NCBI GenBank assembly: GCA_902612345.1
Contig: CACMDE010000001.1
Coordinates: 1-64,000, forward strand
Length of the DNA: 64,000 nucleotides
Reading direction: 5' to 3'
From: an uncultured Pelagibacteraceae bacterium
Lineage (GTDB): Bacteria; Pseudomonadota; Alphaproteobacteria; Pelagibacterales; Pelagibacteraceae
Numbering within the stretch: position 1 is the first letter of the stretch; every line of letters starts with the position of its first letter. A program made the translations under genes and the position numbers. The notes below the pieces were generated by a model, which was not told the DNA's origin, did no database searches, and was given only the letters and a program-made list of their open reading frames with translations. This document shows, in pieces, positions 33,295 to 43,397 of this stretch.

Positions 33295-36192
33295 ATGAGC
33301 ATTTCCAGTAATCGTAAATTCGAGGAGACTTCCTTTCTAAGTAAGTCAAATAGTGCTTTTATAGAAGAGATGTACCTTAAGTATCTTAATAAAGATGCGG
33401 ATCTGTCAGTTGAATGGAAGACTTATTTTGAAAAATTAAATGAGGAAACCTCCGTTGCCATCAAAGAGCTAGAGGGACCATCTTGGGGTAAAAAAATAAA
33501 ATTTAAATCTGTGCAACTGGAAAATATAGTTTCAAAAAATAAAGACAATGGCTTTAGTAAAAATGAAAATTATAATTCCGCAGAATTGAAAGAAGCAAGC
33601 AATGAATCTATAAAAGCAGTTGCATTAATAAGAGCTTACAGAATAAGGGGTCATCTTCTAGCTAAATTAGATCCATTGGGTCTATCTACTACAGAATATT
33701 TAGACGAGTTGCATCCAGATTTTTATGGTTTTAAAAAAGGAAATTACGATAAGCCAATTTTTTTAAATGGTACAATAAATAAAAAATATTCTTCAATTAA
33801 AGAAATATTATCATTTTTGAGAAAAACTTACTGTGGATCGGTTGGATATGAATTTATGCACCTTTCTGATCCTTTAGAAAGAAAATGGTTCAGAGATAGA
33901 ATTGAATTAGATGAAAAAGGAATTTCATTTACAAAAAATGGTAAAATGGCAATCCTTAATAAGTTAATTCAAGCAGAGGGTTTTGAGAAATATCTAGCAA
34001 AAAAATATGTGGGAACTAAAAGATTTGGTTTAGATGGTGGTGAGTCTTTAATTCCAGCGTTAGAGCAAATTATAAAGGTTGGTGGTCAGAATGCAGTAAA
34101 AGAATTGAAAATAGGGATGCCGCATCGAGGCAGATTAAATGTCTTAGCAAATCTTTTACAAAAATCTTACAAAAGAATTTTTAACGAATTCGCTGGCGAA
34201 TATGGAAATATGTCTAAAGACAGTACAGGAGACGTAAAATACCATTTAGGAGCATCTTCAGACAGGGAATTTGACGGGAATTCAGTACATATAAGTTTGA
34301 CTGATAATCCATCCCATTTAGAGGCGGTAAATCCTGTTGTGTTAGGACAGACAAGGGCAAAACAATATTTTCACAAAGATCTTAAGAGGAAAAAAGTTAT
34401 TCCAATTTTATTACATGGAGATGCTGCATTTGCAGGTCAGGGTATTGTTGCGGAATGTTTTGCAATGTCAGGTCTTCCAGGCCATAATACAGGAGGCACT
34501 ATTCATATTATTGTAAATAATCAAATAGGATTTACCACAAGCCCACGTTTTGCAAGATCATCACCTTACCCATCCGATGTTGCAAAAATGGTTGAGGCTC
34601 CAATATTACATGTGAATGCAGATGACCCAGAAGCAGTAGTATATTGTGCGAGAATAGCTACAGAATTTAGAATTCAATTTAATAGGGATGTCGTAATAGA
34701 TTTAATTTGTTACAGAAGATTTGGACACAATGAAGGTGATGAACCTTCTTTTACACAGCCACTGATGTATAAAAAAATTAAAAGTCATAAAACGAGTTTA
34801 AGTTTATATGGAGAAAAATTAGTAAAAGAAAATACAATTACAGCTGATGAATTTGAAAAACAAAAATCTGATTTCAAAAATTTGTTAGATCAACAATTTC
34901 AAACAGCAAAAAATTATAAGCCAAAAATAGAGTGGTTTGAGGGAACTTGGTCAAGGTACAAACCTCAAAAAGGTAAAGATATAAGGGGCGTTAGTGGTTT
35001 TGATACGAAAGAGTTAGTTAAAATTTCAGAAAAAATACATAAAATTGATGAAAAACTAAACATCCACAAGACAATAACAAAAATATTTAATAATAGACAT
35101 AAATCTGTTTCAGATGGAAAAAACATAGATTGGTCAACTTCTGAAGCACTAGCCTTTGGTTCTCTACTTGTTAAAGGCAATCCAATAAGACTGGTTGGAC
35201 AAGATACTGGCAGAGGTACATTCAGTCAAAGACATTCAGTTTTAAGAAATCAAATTGATAACAGCAGATATATCCCTCTAAATAATATTTCAAAAACACA
35301 AAAACAATTTGAAATAGTTGATAGTTTATTATCAGAATTTGCAGTTTTAGGTTTTGAGTACGGTTATAGTTTAGTAGAACCAGAAACATTAGTATTATGG
35401 GAAGCACAATTTGGAGATTTTGCGAACGGTGCACAAGTAATTATCGATCAATTCATAGCTTCAGGAGAAAGAAAATGGGCAAGAGCATCCGGATTGGTTT
35501 TATTATTACCACATGGATATGAAGGCCAAGGCCCCGAACATTCATCCGCAAGATTAGAAAGATTTTTGCAATTATGTGCAAAAGATAACTTACAAGTCAT
35601 GAATGTGACCACACCCGCAAATTACTTTCATGCTTTAAGAAGACAAATAACACGAGATTTTAGAAAGCCGCTGGTGATAATGACTCCTAAATCTCTTTTG
35701 AGACATAAGCATTGTGTTTCTAATTTGGAAGATTTCAGCAAAAAAAATTCTTTTCATAGAATTTTATGGGACCATGCTCGCGATAAAAAATATGGTTTTA
35801 TAAAACTTAAAAGCGCCAAAGAAATAAATAAAGTAATTATATGTTCAGGAAAAGTTTATTTCGATTTACTTGAAGAAAGAGAAAAAAATAAAAGAAATGA
35901 TGTTTTATTGCTAAGAGTAGAGCAGTTATATCCATTTCCCGCAAGATCATTAGCTAAAGAGTTAAAACCCTATATTAAAAATGCGAAGTTTTATTGGTGT
36001 CAGGAAGAACCTAAAAATATGGGCGCATGGTCTTTTGTAAGAGATTATATTGATTGGACTTTAGAATATATAAAAGCTAAAAATAATAAAATTTCTTATA
36101 TTGGTAGAGAATTTGCTTCAACACCAGCAACAGGTTATGCTAAAAGACATTTAGCTCAACAAAAAGAAATTATAGACGAGGTGTTTAGATAA
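33295..36192 (+). CDS. sucA: 2-oxoglutarate dehydrogenase E1
   Basis: [75 protein letters not shown]. Confidence 0.97.
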   Translation: MSISSNRKFEETSFLSKSNSAFIEEMYLKYLNKDADLSVEWKTYFEKLNEETSVAIKELEGPSWGKKIKFKSVQLENIVSKNKDNGFSKNENYNSAELKEASNESIKAVALIRAYRIRGHLLAKLDPLGLSTTEYLDELHPDFYGFKKGNYDKPIFLNGTINKKYSSIKEILSFLRKTYCGSVGYEFMHLSDPLERKWFRDRIELDEKGISFTKNGKMAILNKLIQAEGFEKYLAKKYVGTKRFGLDGGESLIPALEQIIKVGGQNAVKELKIGMPHRGRLNVLANLLQKSYKRIFNEFAGEYGNMSKDSTGDVKYHLGASSDREFDGNSVHISLTDNPSHLEAVNPVVLGQTRAKQYFHKDLKRKKVIPILLHGDAAFAGQGIVAECFAMSGLPGHNTGGTIHIIVNNQIGFTTSPRFARSSPYPSDVAKMVEAPILHVNADDPEAVVYCARIATEFRIQFNRDVVIDLICYRRFGHNEGDEPSFTQPLMYKKIKSHKTSLSLYGEKLVKENTITADEFEKQKSDFKNLLDQQFQTAKNYKPKIEWFEGTWSRYKPQKGKDIRGVSGFDTKELVKISEKIHKIDEKLNIHKTITKIFNNRHKSVSDGKNIDWSTSEALAFGSLLVKGNPIRLVGQDTGRGTFSQRHSVLRNQIDNSRYIPLNNISKTQKQFEIVDSLLSEFAVLGFEYGYSLVEPETLVLWEAQFGDFANGAQVIIDQFIASGERKWARASGLVLLLPHGYEGQGPEHSSARLERFLQLCAKDNLQVMNVTTPANYFHALRRQITRDFRKPLVIMTPKSLLRHKHCVSNLEDFSKKNSFHRILWDHARDKKYGFIKLKSAKEINKVIICSGKVYFDLLEEREKNKRNDVLLLRVEQLYPFPARSLAKELKPYIKNAKFYWCQEEPKNMGAWSFVRDYIDWTLEYIKAKNNKISYIGREFASTPATGYAKRHLAQQKEIIDEVFR

Positions 36193-36193
36193 A

Positions 36194-37498
36194 ATGAGTG
36201 AAGAAATTCTTGTTCCGGTTTTAGGTGAAAGTATTACAGAGGCCACTGTTTCAAAATGGTTGGTGAAATCAGGACAAAATGTAAAAGCTGATGAGCCGAT
36301 TGTAGAACTTGAGACTGATAAGGTTAACCTTGAAGTTCCATCACCAGTAAGTGGAGTTTTGTCAAATATAAAAACAAAGGAGGGAGAAACAGTAAAAGTT
36401 GGAGCACTATTAGGAATAGTTACTGAGAGAGAGAATAAAGAATCTCAAGAGATAAAAAAAATTAAACCCACAGAAAAAGTCGAAAAAGAAAATAAAAAAA
36501 CTGAAAAAGAAAATTCAAATATTGTTCATTTTGAAAAAACTAAATCTGCAGAGCCTCAAATTTTTGACGACAAAAAACCTGAGGAGCCACTTATTTTGAC
36601 AAATGAAGTAAAAAAATCAGACACACACAAATCAAATGTAAATTCGAATTTATCACCTGCAGTTAGAAAAATTATTGAAGATAGGAAAATCGACATCTCT
36701 AAAGTTCATGGTTCGGGAAAAGAAGGTAGAATTTTAAAGGGTGACTTAATAAATTTAATGTCTTCAAAACCTTCACCTAATCAAAGAAAATTAGAACAAG
36801 GTCAAGAAGAGCGTGTGAAAATGACAAGGCTTAGACAAACCATTGCTACAAGATTAAAAGAAGCTCAAAATTCTGCTGCTATGCTCACAACTTTTAATGA
36901 AGTTGATATGAGTGCCATAATACAAATGAGAAACGATAATCAGGAGGATTTTCAAAATTCATTTGGAGTAAAATTGGGTTTTATGTCTTTCTTTGTAAAA
37001 GCATGTGTACTAGGATTAAAACTATACCCAAGTATAAACGCAGAAGTAGACAATGATCATATTATATATAAAAATTACTATAATATAAGCTTTGCTGTTG
37101 GCACCGATAGAGGTTTAGTAGTGCCTGTTCTGAGAAATGCAGATGAGTTATCTTTTGCAGAAATTGAGAAAAATATTAAAACAATTTCAGAAAAGGCTAG
37201 AGATGGAAATTTAACTATTGAAGATCTTCAAGGTGGAACATTTACTATCAGCAACGGTGGTGTTTATGGATCCATGTTATCAACACCAATTTTAAATCCA
37301 CCCCAATCAGGTGTTCTAGGTATGCATAATATTATTGAAAGGCCAACAGTTGTTAATGGTCAAATAGAAATTAGGCCAGTAATGTACCTTGCTCTATCTT
37401 ATGATCATAGAATTGTTGATGGAAAAGACTCAGTTTCATTTTTAAAAACAGTTAAAGAAAATTTGGAAGATCCAAGGAGATTATTTTTAAATATATAA
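36194..37498 (+). CDS. sucB: Dihydrolipoamide succinyltransferase E2
   Basis: Lipoyl motif [44 protein letters not shown]. Confidence 0.96.
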   Translation: MSEEILVPVLGESITEATVSKWLVKSGQNVKADEPIVELETDKVNLEVPSPVSGVLSNIKTKEGETVKVGALLGIVTERENKESQEIKKIKPTEKVEKENKKTEKENSNIVHFEKTKSAEPQIFDDKKPEEPLILTNEVKKSDTHKSNVNSNLSPAVRKIIEDRKIDISKVHGSGKEGRILKGDLINLMSSKPSPNQRKLEQGQEERVKMTRLRQTIATRLKEAQNSAAMLTTFNEVDMSAIIQMRNDNQEDFQNSFGVKLGFMSFFVKACVLGLKLYPSINAEVDNDHIIYKNYYNISFAVGTDRGLVVPVLRNADELSFAEIEKNIKTISEKARDGNLTIEDLQGGTFTISNGGVYGSMLSTPILNPPQSGVLGMHNIIERPTVVNGQIEIRPVMYLALSYDHRIVDGKDSVSFLKTVKENLEDPRRLFLNI

Positions 37499-37500
37499 TT

Positions 37501-38901
37501 ATGTCAGAAAAATTTGATGCAGTTGTAATAGGTGGTGGTCCAGGAGGTTATGTTTGTGCAATTAGACTGTCTCAACTTGGAAAAAAAACAGCTTGCATAG
37601 AGTCCAGGGGATCATTAGGTGGCACGTGTTTAAATGTAGGATGCATTCCATCAAAAAGTTTATTAAATTTATCTGAAAATTATCATAAAGCTAAAAATTT
37701 CGAAAAAATTGGAATAGAAGTAGGTTCTTTAAAGCTTAATCTTCCTAAAATGATGAAAAACAAAGAAAAAGCAGTAACAGTTTTAACCAAAGGCATCGAG
37801 TTTTTATTTAAAAAAAATAAAGTTACCTATTTCAAAGGAACGGGTTCGATTATTGGAAATAATCAAGTATCTGTGAAGTCTACTGATAATAAAGAAGAGA
37901 AAATAGAGACAAAAAATATTATTATAGCAACAGGTTCTGATCCAATTTCACTGCCTGGTATTAAGTTTGATGAAGAAAAAATAGTTTCATCTACGGGGGC
38001 ACTTTCTTTAAAAGAAGTTCCTAAAAAATTGGTTGTAGTTGGCGGTGGATATATTGGTCTTGAAATGGGATCTGTTTGGTCAAGACTTGGATCTGAAGTT
38101 CAAGTTGTAGAATTTCTTGATCACATAACACCTGGCATGGATAAAGAAATATCTAATGAATTTCAAAAATTATTAAAAAAACAAGGAATTAAGTTTAATT
38201 TAAAAACAAAAGTAGAAACAATTTCCTTAAATAATAATGAAGTTGATATAAATACTACTGATGAACAAGGCAACAAAAAACAATTTAATTGTGATGTAGC
38301 TTTAATTTCTGTTGGCAGAAAACCAAATACGAATAATTTAAACTTAGACAAAATTGGAGTTGAAAAAGATAAAAAAGGAAGAATTAAAATAAATAATAAA
38401 TTTCAAACAAATATAAAAAATATATTTGCGATTGGCGATGTTATTGAGGGCCCAATGTTAGCTCATAAAGCTGAAGAAGAAGGTATAGCAGTTGCAGAAA
38501 TTATTGCAGGACAATCAGGTCATGTAAATTATGATATAATTCCTGGAGTAATTTATACTTCACCAGAGGTAGCATCTATTGGCAAAACTGAAGAACAGCT
38601 TAAAGAAAAAAAAGTAGATTACAAAGTTGGAAAATTTCCTTTCATGGCAAACTCAAGAGCCAAAGCGATTGATGAACCAGAAGGTTTTGTAAAAATTTTA
38701 GCCGACTCTAAAACAGATAGAGTTTTAGGTGTACACATGATTGGTCCTCATGCTGGTGAATTAATTGCTGAAATGGCAGTTGCTATGGAATTTGGGGCAA
38801 GCTCAGAAGATATTGCAAGAACTTGCCATGCACACCCTACTTTCTCGGAAGCTGTAAAAGAAGCAGCATTATCAGTTGATAAACGACAGATCCATTCCTA
38901 G
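37501..38901 (+). CDS. lpdA: Dihydrolipoamide dehydrogenase
   Basis: VIGGGPGGYVCAIRLSQLG, GGTCLNVGCIPSKSLLN, C-terminal HAHPTFSEA. Confidence 0.96.
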   Translation: MSEKFDAVVIGGGPGGYVCAIRLSQLGKKTACIESRGSLGGTCLNVGCIPSKSLLNLSENYHKAKNFEKIGIEVGSLKLNLPKMMKNKEKAVTVLTKGIEFLFKKNKVTYFKGTGSIIGNNQVSVKSTDNKEEKIETKNIIIATGSDPISLPGIKFDEEKIVSSTGALSLKEVPKKLVVVGGGYIGLEMGSVWSRLGSEVQVVEFLDHITPGMDKEISNEFQKLLKKQGIKFNLKTKVETISLNNNEVDINTTDEQGNKKQFNCDVALISVGRKPNTNNLNLDKIGVEKDKKGRIKINNKFQTNIKNIFAIGDVIEGPMLAHKAEEEGIAVAEIIAGQSGHVNYDIIPGVIYTSPEVASIGKTEEQLKEKKVDYKVGKFPFMANSRAKAIDEPEGFVKILADSKTDRVLGVHMIGPHAGELIAEMAVAMEFGASSEDIARTCHAHPTFSEAVKEAALSVDKRQIHS

Positions 38902-38953
38902 TCTTCTTAATTAATTGCATTTATTATAATTTAAAATGATATAAACTTAAATA

Positions 38954-39274
38954 ATGGCTAGAATTAAAAAATCAAAAGATAATTTCTTTGTAAGATTTTG
39001 GAATGGACAACTTTCTCTTCCAATGTCTTATTGGGGTGTTGGAGTAGGTATAGGTACGATTTATACAGTTCTAGTATTAATTATCATACTAGCTCTTGGG
39101 ATGAGTGAGGATGCTATGTGGGGTTTTGTAATTCCATTTCAAATTTATACTGTTGTTGGAATTTGGAGATCATCTGACAAATATAAAGGACCTAAATTTT
39201 GGGCAATACTTGCAAAAATAGCTGTAGTACTTGGAATAATTTCTAATTTTGCATCAATGTTAACAGGTTATTAA
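38954..39274 (+). CDS. Conserved-looking small membrane protein of unknown function
   Basis: Several TM helices; no recognised family. Confidence 0.65.
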   Translation: MARIKKSKDNFFVRFWNGQLSLPMSYWGVGVGIGTIYTVLVLIIILALGMSEDAMWGFVIPFQIYTVVGIWRSSDKYKGPKFWAILAKIAVVLGIISNFASMLTGY

Positions 39275-39281
39275 TTTTTAA

Positions 39282-39590
39282 TTATAAACCTTTACTCTTA
39301 ACAATTTTAGATAATAAAGTATTTTTACAAGTCCATTCGGATATACAAGTTTGTTTGAAAATACCCTTAATCCTTACTTTTGTATAATGTGTATCACACT
39401 TAAACATTATTTTTACCGGTCTGTAGCTAGCAATCTGTTGAATACTAGGATCATTTACTCCATGAAACTTTCCACAACCACACTCGAACCCTAAATTTCC
39501 ATAACCAGTAGTATCCATTACTGATGGTGGCATTGGTGAGTCCTGCATCATCATTTCAGTCAATTCTTTTTCAGTTTTTATTTCTTTCAT
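39282..39590 (-). CDS. Cysteine-rich small protein, possible zinc-binding
   Basis: CGCGKFHG, CDTHY, CISEWTC motifs. Confidence 0.55.
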   Translation of the reverse strand: MKEIKTEKELTEMMMQDSPMPPSVMDTTGYGNLGFECGCGKFHGVNDPSIQQIASYRPVKIMFKCDTHYTKVRIKGIFKQTCISEWTCKNTLLSKIVKSKGL

Positions 39591-39619
39591 AATTCTCCAA
39601 AAATATATTATTTTTTTTG

Positions 39620-39645
39620 TTAGCCCCTCAATGGTGAGGGGCTAA
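39620..39645. repeat. Perfect 11-bp inverted repeat (bidirectional hairpin)
   Basis: TTAGCCCCTCA-atgg-TGAGGGGCTAA in a spacer between two minus-strand genes. Confidence 0.8.
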
Positions 39646-39651
39646 TTTATT

Positions 39652-39945
39652 TTAGTCAAAATAGCCAAGTCTTATTCCACTATCACTAAAGATATTGCCA
39701 TTACTTGTGTACCCTAAGCTATTTCCATAGTTGTCGTAGATACCATTATTTCTATTGAAATTAAGACTACTATTATCCCAATTTAAAGGACTATTATCCC
39801 AGTTTAGAGAACTATTATCCCAGTTTAGAGAACTATTATCCCAGTTTAATGGACTACAATCCCAACCTAAACAACTAGCTGATGCATATGATATTGCTGT
39901 TAAATTTAATAAAACAGCAATAAATGCAATTTTTAATTTATTCAT
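39652..39945 (-). CDS. Small secreted repeat protein with LNWDNSS heptads
   Basis: Signal peptide MNKLKIAFIAVLLNLTAISYASA then GWDCSPLNWDNSSLNWDNSSLNWDNSPLNWDNSSLNF. Confidence 0.65.
   Translation of the reverse strand: MNKLKIAFIAVLLNLTAISYASASCLGWDCSPLNWDNSSLNWDNSSLNWDNSPLNWDNSSLNFNRNNGIYDNYGNSLGYTSNGNIFSDSGIRLGYFD
39769..39873. repeat. 21-bp tandem repeat, about 5 units
   Basis: Units of actattatcccagtttagaga at 39769, 39790, 39811, 39832, 39853; the units at 39790 and 39811 are identical. Confidence 0.9.
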
Positions 39946-40014
39946 TTTCCTCCTTTGTTGAGATTAAGATAATTATGCTTAAAAATTTTTGTATGTGAAA
40001 AGTGATCGTTAATA

Positions 40015-40058
40015 TTGGACAAATCCATAATTATATAGATTTTATTTGTCTAATTTTT
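40015..40058 (+). promoter_or_regulatory. Inverted repeat followed by T run upstream of CII-like gene (operator or attenuator candidate)
   Basis: ttggacaaat (40015-40024) pairs with atttgtctaa (40044-40053), followed by ttttt. Confidence 0.4.
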
Positions 40059-40081
40059 AAGTTAGAATCTCACTAATAAAA

Positions 40082-40543
40082 ATGGCAAAGCTAAGAGAAA
40101 TTTCATCTATAGAACACGGCTTAACAGAAGCCATAAAAAATCTTAAATCAAAAGTAATTGAAGAAGTAACAGGAAAAAGTGAGTCTTATTTAAGAAAATG
40201 TAGTGATCCTGATTTAGATCAACAACTAGACCACAAAGATGCTGTTAAAATTGATAAAGCGTGTGTCCAAAAAGGATTAACACCATACCTTTTAAGAGCA
40301 CATGAATATATTATTCAAAAAGAGCTTAAAAACGTTGTAACTGACCGAAAAGACTTAAATGAGCTTTTGACAAAATTTACTATTTTACATGGTCAATTAC
40401 TATCAGTTATTAATTCTGCAAAAAGTATCAGTGGTCATAAAGGAGAACAAATTTCATCAGTTGAAAAAAAGGACATTTTTGAAGCTTTTGAAGCGCTAGA
40501 AAATAAAATCCACAAAATTAAAACAACAATTGAAAGCAGCTAA
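40082..40543 (+). CDS. Phage CII-like DNA-binding regulator (predicted)
   Basis: VIEEVTGKSESYLRKCSDPDLDQQLDHKDAVKIDKACVQKGLTPYLLRAH resembles the alphaproteobacterial CII/CP76-type HTH family. Confidence 0.55.
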   Translation: MAKLREISSIEHGLTEAIKNLKSKVIEEVTGKSESYLRKCSDPDLDQQLDHKDAVKIDKACVQKGLTPYLLRAHEYIIQKELKNVVTDRKDLNELLTKFTILHGQLLSVINSAKSISGHKGEQISSVEKKDIFEAFEALENKIHKIKTTIESS

Positions 40544-41226
40544 TGCAACTTCTTTTAGTAACAATACTTCCGTCAATTTTAATTGTTTTATTCTTTGTAA
40601 AATCAGATAGATTTAAAGAACCAACTAAACAGATAGTAAAAGTTTTTTTTCTAGGAATTCTAATTACTATTCCAGCTTATTTTTTAAACACGTATCTAAG
40701 TGAAATTTGGTATGCTACAAATGCCAGCGAAGGACTTATTTCATCATTTCTTACAGCAGCACCAGTAGAAGAAGGTTTAAAATTATCAGTTTTGTATTTC
40801 TTTGTTTATAAAATGAAAGATTTCAATGAGCCTATAGATGGTATTGTTTATGGGGTAACCGTATCACTTGGTTTTGCAACTTTGGAAAATATTTATTATG
40901 TATATCTTCTTGCGGATTATTTTGAAACAACCTCTATGACATTAGCAATATTAAGATCATTTTCTGCAATTCCGGCCCATGCTGTCTTTGGTATATTTAT
41001 GGGTTATTTTTTCATGAAATATGTATTTATAAAAAAAGGTGACAACTTAATTTTTGCATTTCTAGTACCATTTGTTTTACATGGTTGTTATAATTTATTT
41101 ACGTCCTCTAATTTCTTATTTTCACTAATATTGATATTAATTGCATGGATTTTAGCTATACGAATGTTTTCAAGACTTAAAAAAACTCAAAAGACAAAAC
41201 GAAGAGAATATGAAAAAAAGTTATAA
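40543..41226 (+). CDS. PrsW-like intramembrane metalloprotease (CPBP/Abi-related)
   Basis: Multi-TM protein with PVEEGLK (EExxK), TLENIYY, FSAIPAHAVFG and a distal VLHGCYN. Confidence 0.75.
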   Translation: MQLLLVTILPSILIVLFFVKSDRFKEPTKQIVKVFFLGILITIPAYFLNTYLSEIWYATNASEGLISSFLTAAPVEEGLKLSVLYFFVYKMKDFNEPIDGIVYGVTVSLGFATLENIYYVYLLADYFETTSMTLAILRSFSAIPAHAVFGIFMGYFFMKYVFIKKGDNLIFAFLVPFVLHGCYNLFTSSNFLFSLILILIAWILAIRMFSRLKKTQKTKRREYEKKL

Positions 41227-41821
41227 ACTAATAATCTTAATAATAATAAGTTTATTTTTAACTAATTACTCTATTGCCAAGGAGATTAGAACTCGTTTTG
41301 GTTTCTTTATTAATCTACCAAACGAATTTATTGCAATTCAAGATCAAAACCTAGGTGAACTCATGCAAGAATATGAAGGATCAGATATGGATAAAGAATT
41401 TTTCAATGAATTTATGGCAGGGTCTTCAAAAAGTGAAATGAATATTGAATATTATTTCCCTCAAAAAATTGATCCTGAAAGAAACTCAATAAATATAAAT
41501 TATCAAAGAGATACAAGTTTAGATGAAATTATCAAACAAGTTGATTTAGCAACGGAAGTATGTCCTTATTATCTACAAGTTTATAAAGATTTATTTAAAA
41601 AAAATATTAAACAATATTATTGTAAATTTAATAACAATTTAAAATTTAAATATAAGAATATAATTCAAATTAAGCACGATGGACCTTTTAAAGATACGTA
41701 TATGATACAATACCAATTTGATGTTAATAGAAAGATGGTAACATTAACGGTTGGGTGCCAAATTAAACACTGCAAATATATGGAAAATGTTGGAACAAAT
41801 ATAATAAAATCTATAAATTAG
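41210..41821 (+). CDS. Hypothetical secreted protein in channel operon
   Basis: Signal peptide MKKSYKLIILIIISLFLTNYSIA; overlaps PrsW gene by 17 bp and abuts the first channel gene. Confidence 0.65.
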   Translation: MKKSYKLIILIIISLFLTNYSIAKEIRTRFGFFINLPNEFIAIQDQNLGELMQEYEGSDMDKEFFNEFMAGSSKSEMNIEYYFPQKIDPERNSININYQRDTSLDEIIKQVDLATEVCPYYLQVYKDLFKKNIKQYYCKFNNNLKFKYKNIIQIKHDGPFKDTYMIQYQFDVNRKMVTLTVGCQIKHCKYMENVGTNIIKSIN

Positions 41822-43387
41822 ATGAGCTTTAATCCAAAAAATTATTTAAAGAAATTATTTTTAGTTTTACTTTTGATTTCATTTCAAAATATTACTTTTT
41901 CTGAGGAAGGTTTTTATCATGAAGATAAATCTATAGCCTGTTCTAATTTTTATAACGCAATTAAAAATAGTGACAATCCCAGAGTTAAAAACTTATTTCC
42001 AAGATTTATATACAAAGATTATGGTTTTTACATTAAATCTACTACTAATTCTAAAGGTGAATGGATCGCTGTCAAAAACGAAAATGGATACTTATTAGTT
42101 GGCGAAGTATATTCCTATAAAACTCTAGGCAAAATAAATCCTGAAGATATTATAGTTAATATAGAGGGTGAAAGAATAACCTCCCTTGATCAATTTAACT
42201 CAATTATTTTTTCAGATAATATAGAAGAAATTACGATCGATTTAATCAAACCTAATGGTGAAAATTATAGCGCTACAATTAATAATCATTGGAATTCATA
42301 TGCACAAATTGAATATAGCTTAGAGGATATTTATGTCTCAAATATAGATATAAAAACTGGAACTGCTACTTTTGCTGTAAGAGAAGCGTTTCAATACAAT
42401 TATGACAAAGAAAATAATGAAGACGATTATTTACATCCAATATTTTTAATAGCAAAAAAATTTCTTGTTGAACCTGTAGAAGAAGGAGAAGAACCTTTTG
42501 TCCATATTTGTAACCCAACATCTGAGCAATTTAAAAATTCTGGTTTATTAAATCCCTTGAACTCTGATACTCGAAAATTAGTAAAATCAGATAAAGATTT
42601 AATTAAAATAAATCATAAAATAACCACCTATGTTGCACCTTTTCAGAATTATAATAATGTGAGAGTAGAAACTGAAAGAACAAGTATTCAAACAGTTAGA
42701 AATCAATTTAATTTAAGATCTTTTCCATTTGATAAGCAAATTATAAAATACCAATTTGCTGATAGTTCTTTTGAAATTGATAAAAGAATTTTATTTTCTC
42801 AATCATTTACAGATCTTACTTTAGATAATTTTATGAAAGTTGATGATATTTCAGGATGGGATAAAAAAAAATATACTATTAAAAGAATCAAACATAGGGA
42901 CACAGTTAATGTAGAAGGTCAATATAGAGATGGAATAAGCATTGAAATAGAGTTAGAGAGGAAACATGGATATTATATTTTTAAAGTAATTTTACCGATT
43001 ATTTTAATTTTATCAGTATGTTGGTCTGTAGTTTGGGTAGATCCAAGAGAGCTAGAGGCAAGATTAACCATAACTATTGTTTGTTTGCTTTCATTAATTG
43101 CATACAATTTTGTGATTGATGCTGAATTGCCAAAACTGGAATATCTCACAGTTTTAGATTGGATAGTTTTAATTTCTTATTTCTATGCAACTGTACCTAA
43201 TTTTTTGAGTATAATTTCATTTAGACTACAAAAAACCGATTTGAAAATGAGTAATCAACTCGAGATAATTAGCAAAAGGTATGGTCTTTCCTCTTATGTT
43301 TTAAGTATTTTTATAATTGTTTGGATAAATGCTTTTTCAAATCCAGACAACTCAAGTAGCCTTATAAATTGGATGGTTCCTTATTGA
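41822..43387 (+). CDS. Pentameric ligand-gated ion channel subunit (Cys-loop receptor family) with N-terminal PDZ-like domain
   Basis: Signal peptide; PDZ-like LGKINPEDIIVNIEGERITSL; Pro-loop motif RSFPFDKQ; 4 TM with LTITIVCLLSLIAYNFVIDAELPKLEYLTVLDW matching bacterial pLGIC M2-M3. Confidence 0.85.
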   Translation: MSFNPKNYLKKLFLVLLLISFQNITFSEEGFYHEDKSIACSNFYNAIKNSDNPRVKNLFPRFIYKDYGFYIKSTTNSKGEWIAVKNENGYLLVGEVYSYKTLGKINPEDIIVNIEGERITSLDQFNSIIFSDNIEEITIDLIKPNGENYSATINNHWNSYAQIEYSLEDIYVSNIDIKTGTATFAVREAFQYNYDKENNEDDYLHPIFLIAKKFLVEPVEEGEEPFVHICNPTSEQFKNSGLLNPLNSDTRKLVKSDKDLIKINHKITTYVAPFQNYNNVRVETERTSIQTVRNQFNLRSFPFDKQIIKYQFADSSFEIDKRILFSQSFTDLTLDNFMKVDDISGWDKKKYTIKRIKHRDTVNVEGQYRDGISIEIELERKHGYYIFKVILPIILILSVCWSVVWVDPRELEARLTITIVCLLSLIAYNFVIDAELPKLEYLTVLDWIVLISYFYATVPNFLSIISFRLQKTDLKMSNQLEIISKRYGLSSYVLSIFIIVWINAFSNPDNSSSLINWMVPY

Positions 43388-43397
43388 TGAAAATATT

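Noticed and set aside
39769-39873. CRISPR array
   Set aside because: Units are contiguous 21-bp tandem copies without spacers and lie inside a coding frame
39755-39961. 68-aa plus-strand ORF with repeated LLSQFRE
   Set aside because: Shadow frame of the 21-bp repeat; the opposite strand has a signal peptide and sensible repeat protein
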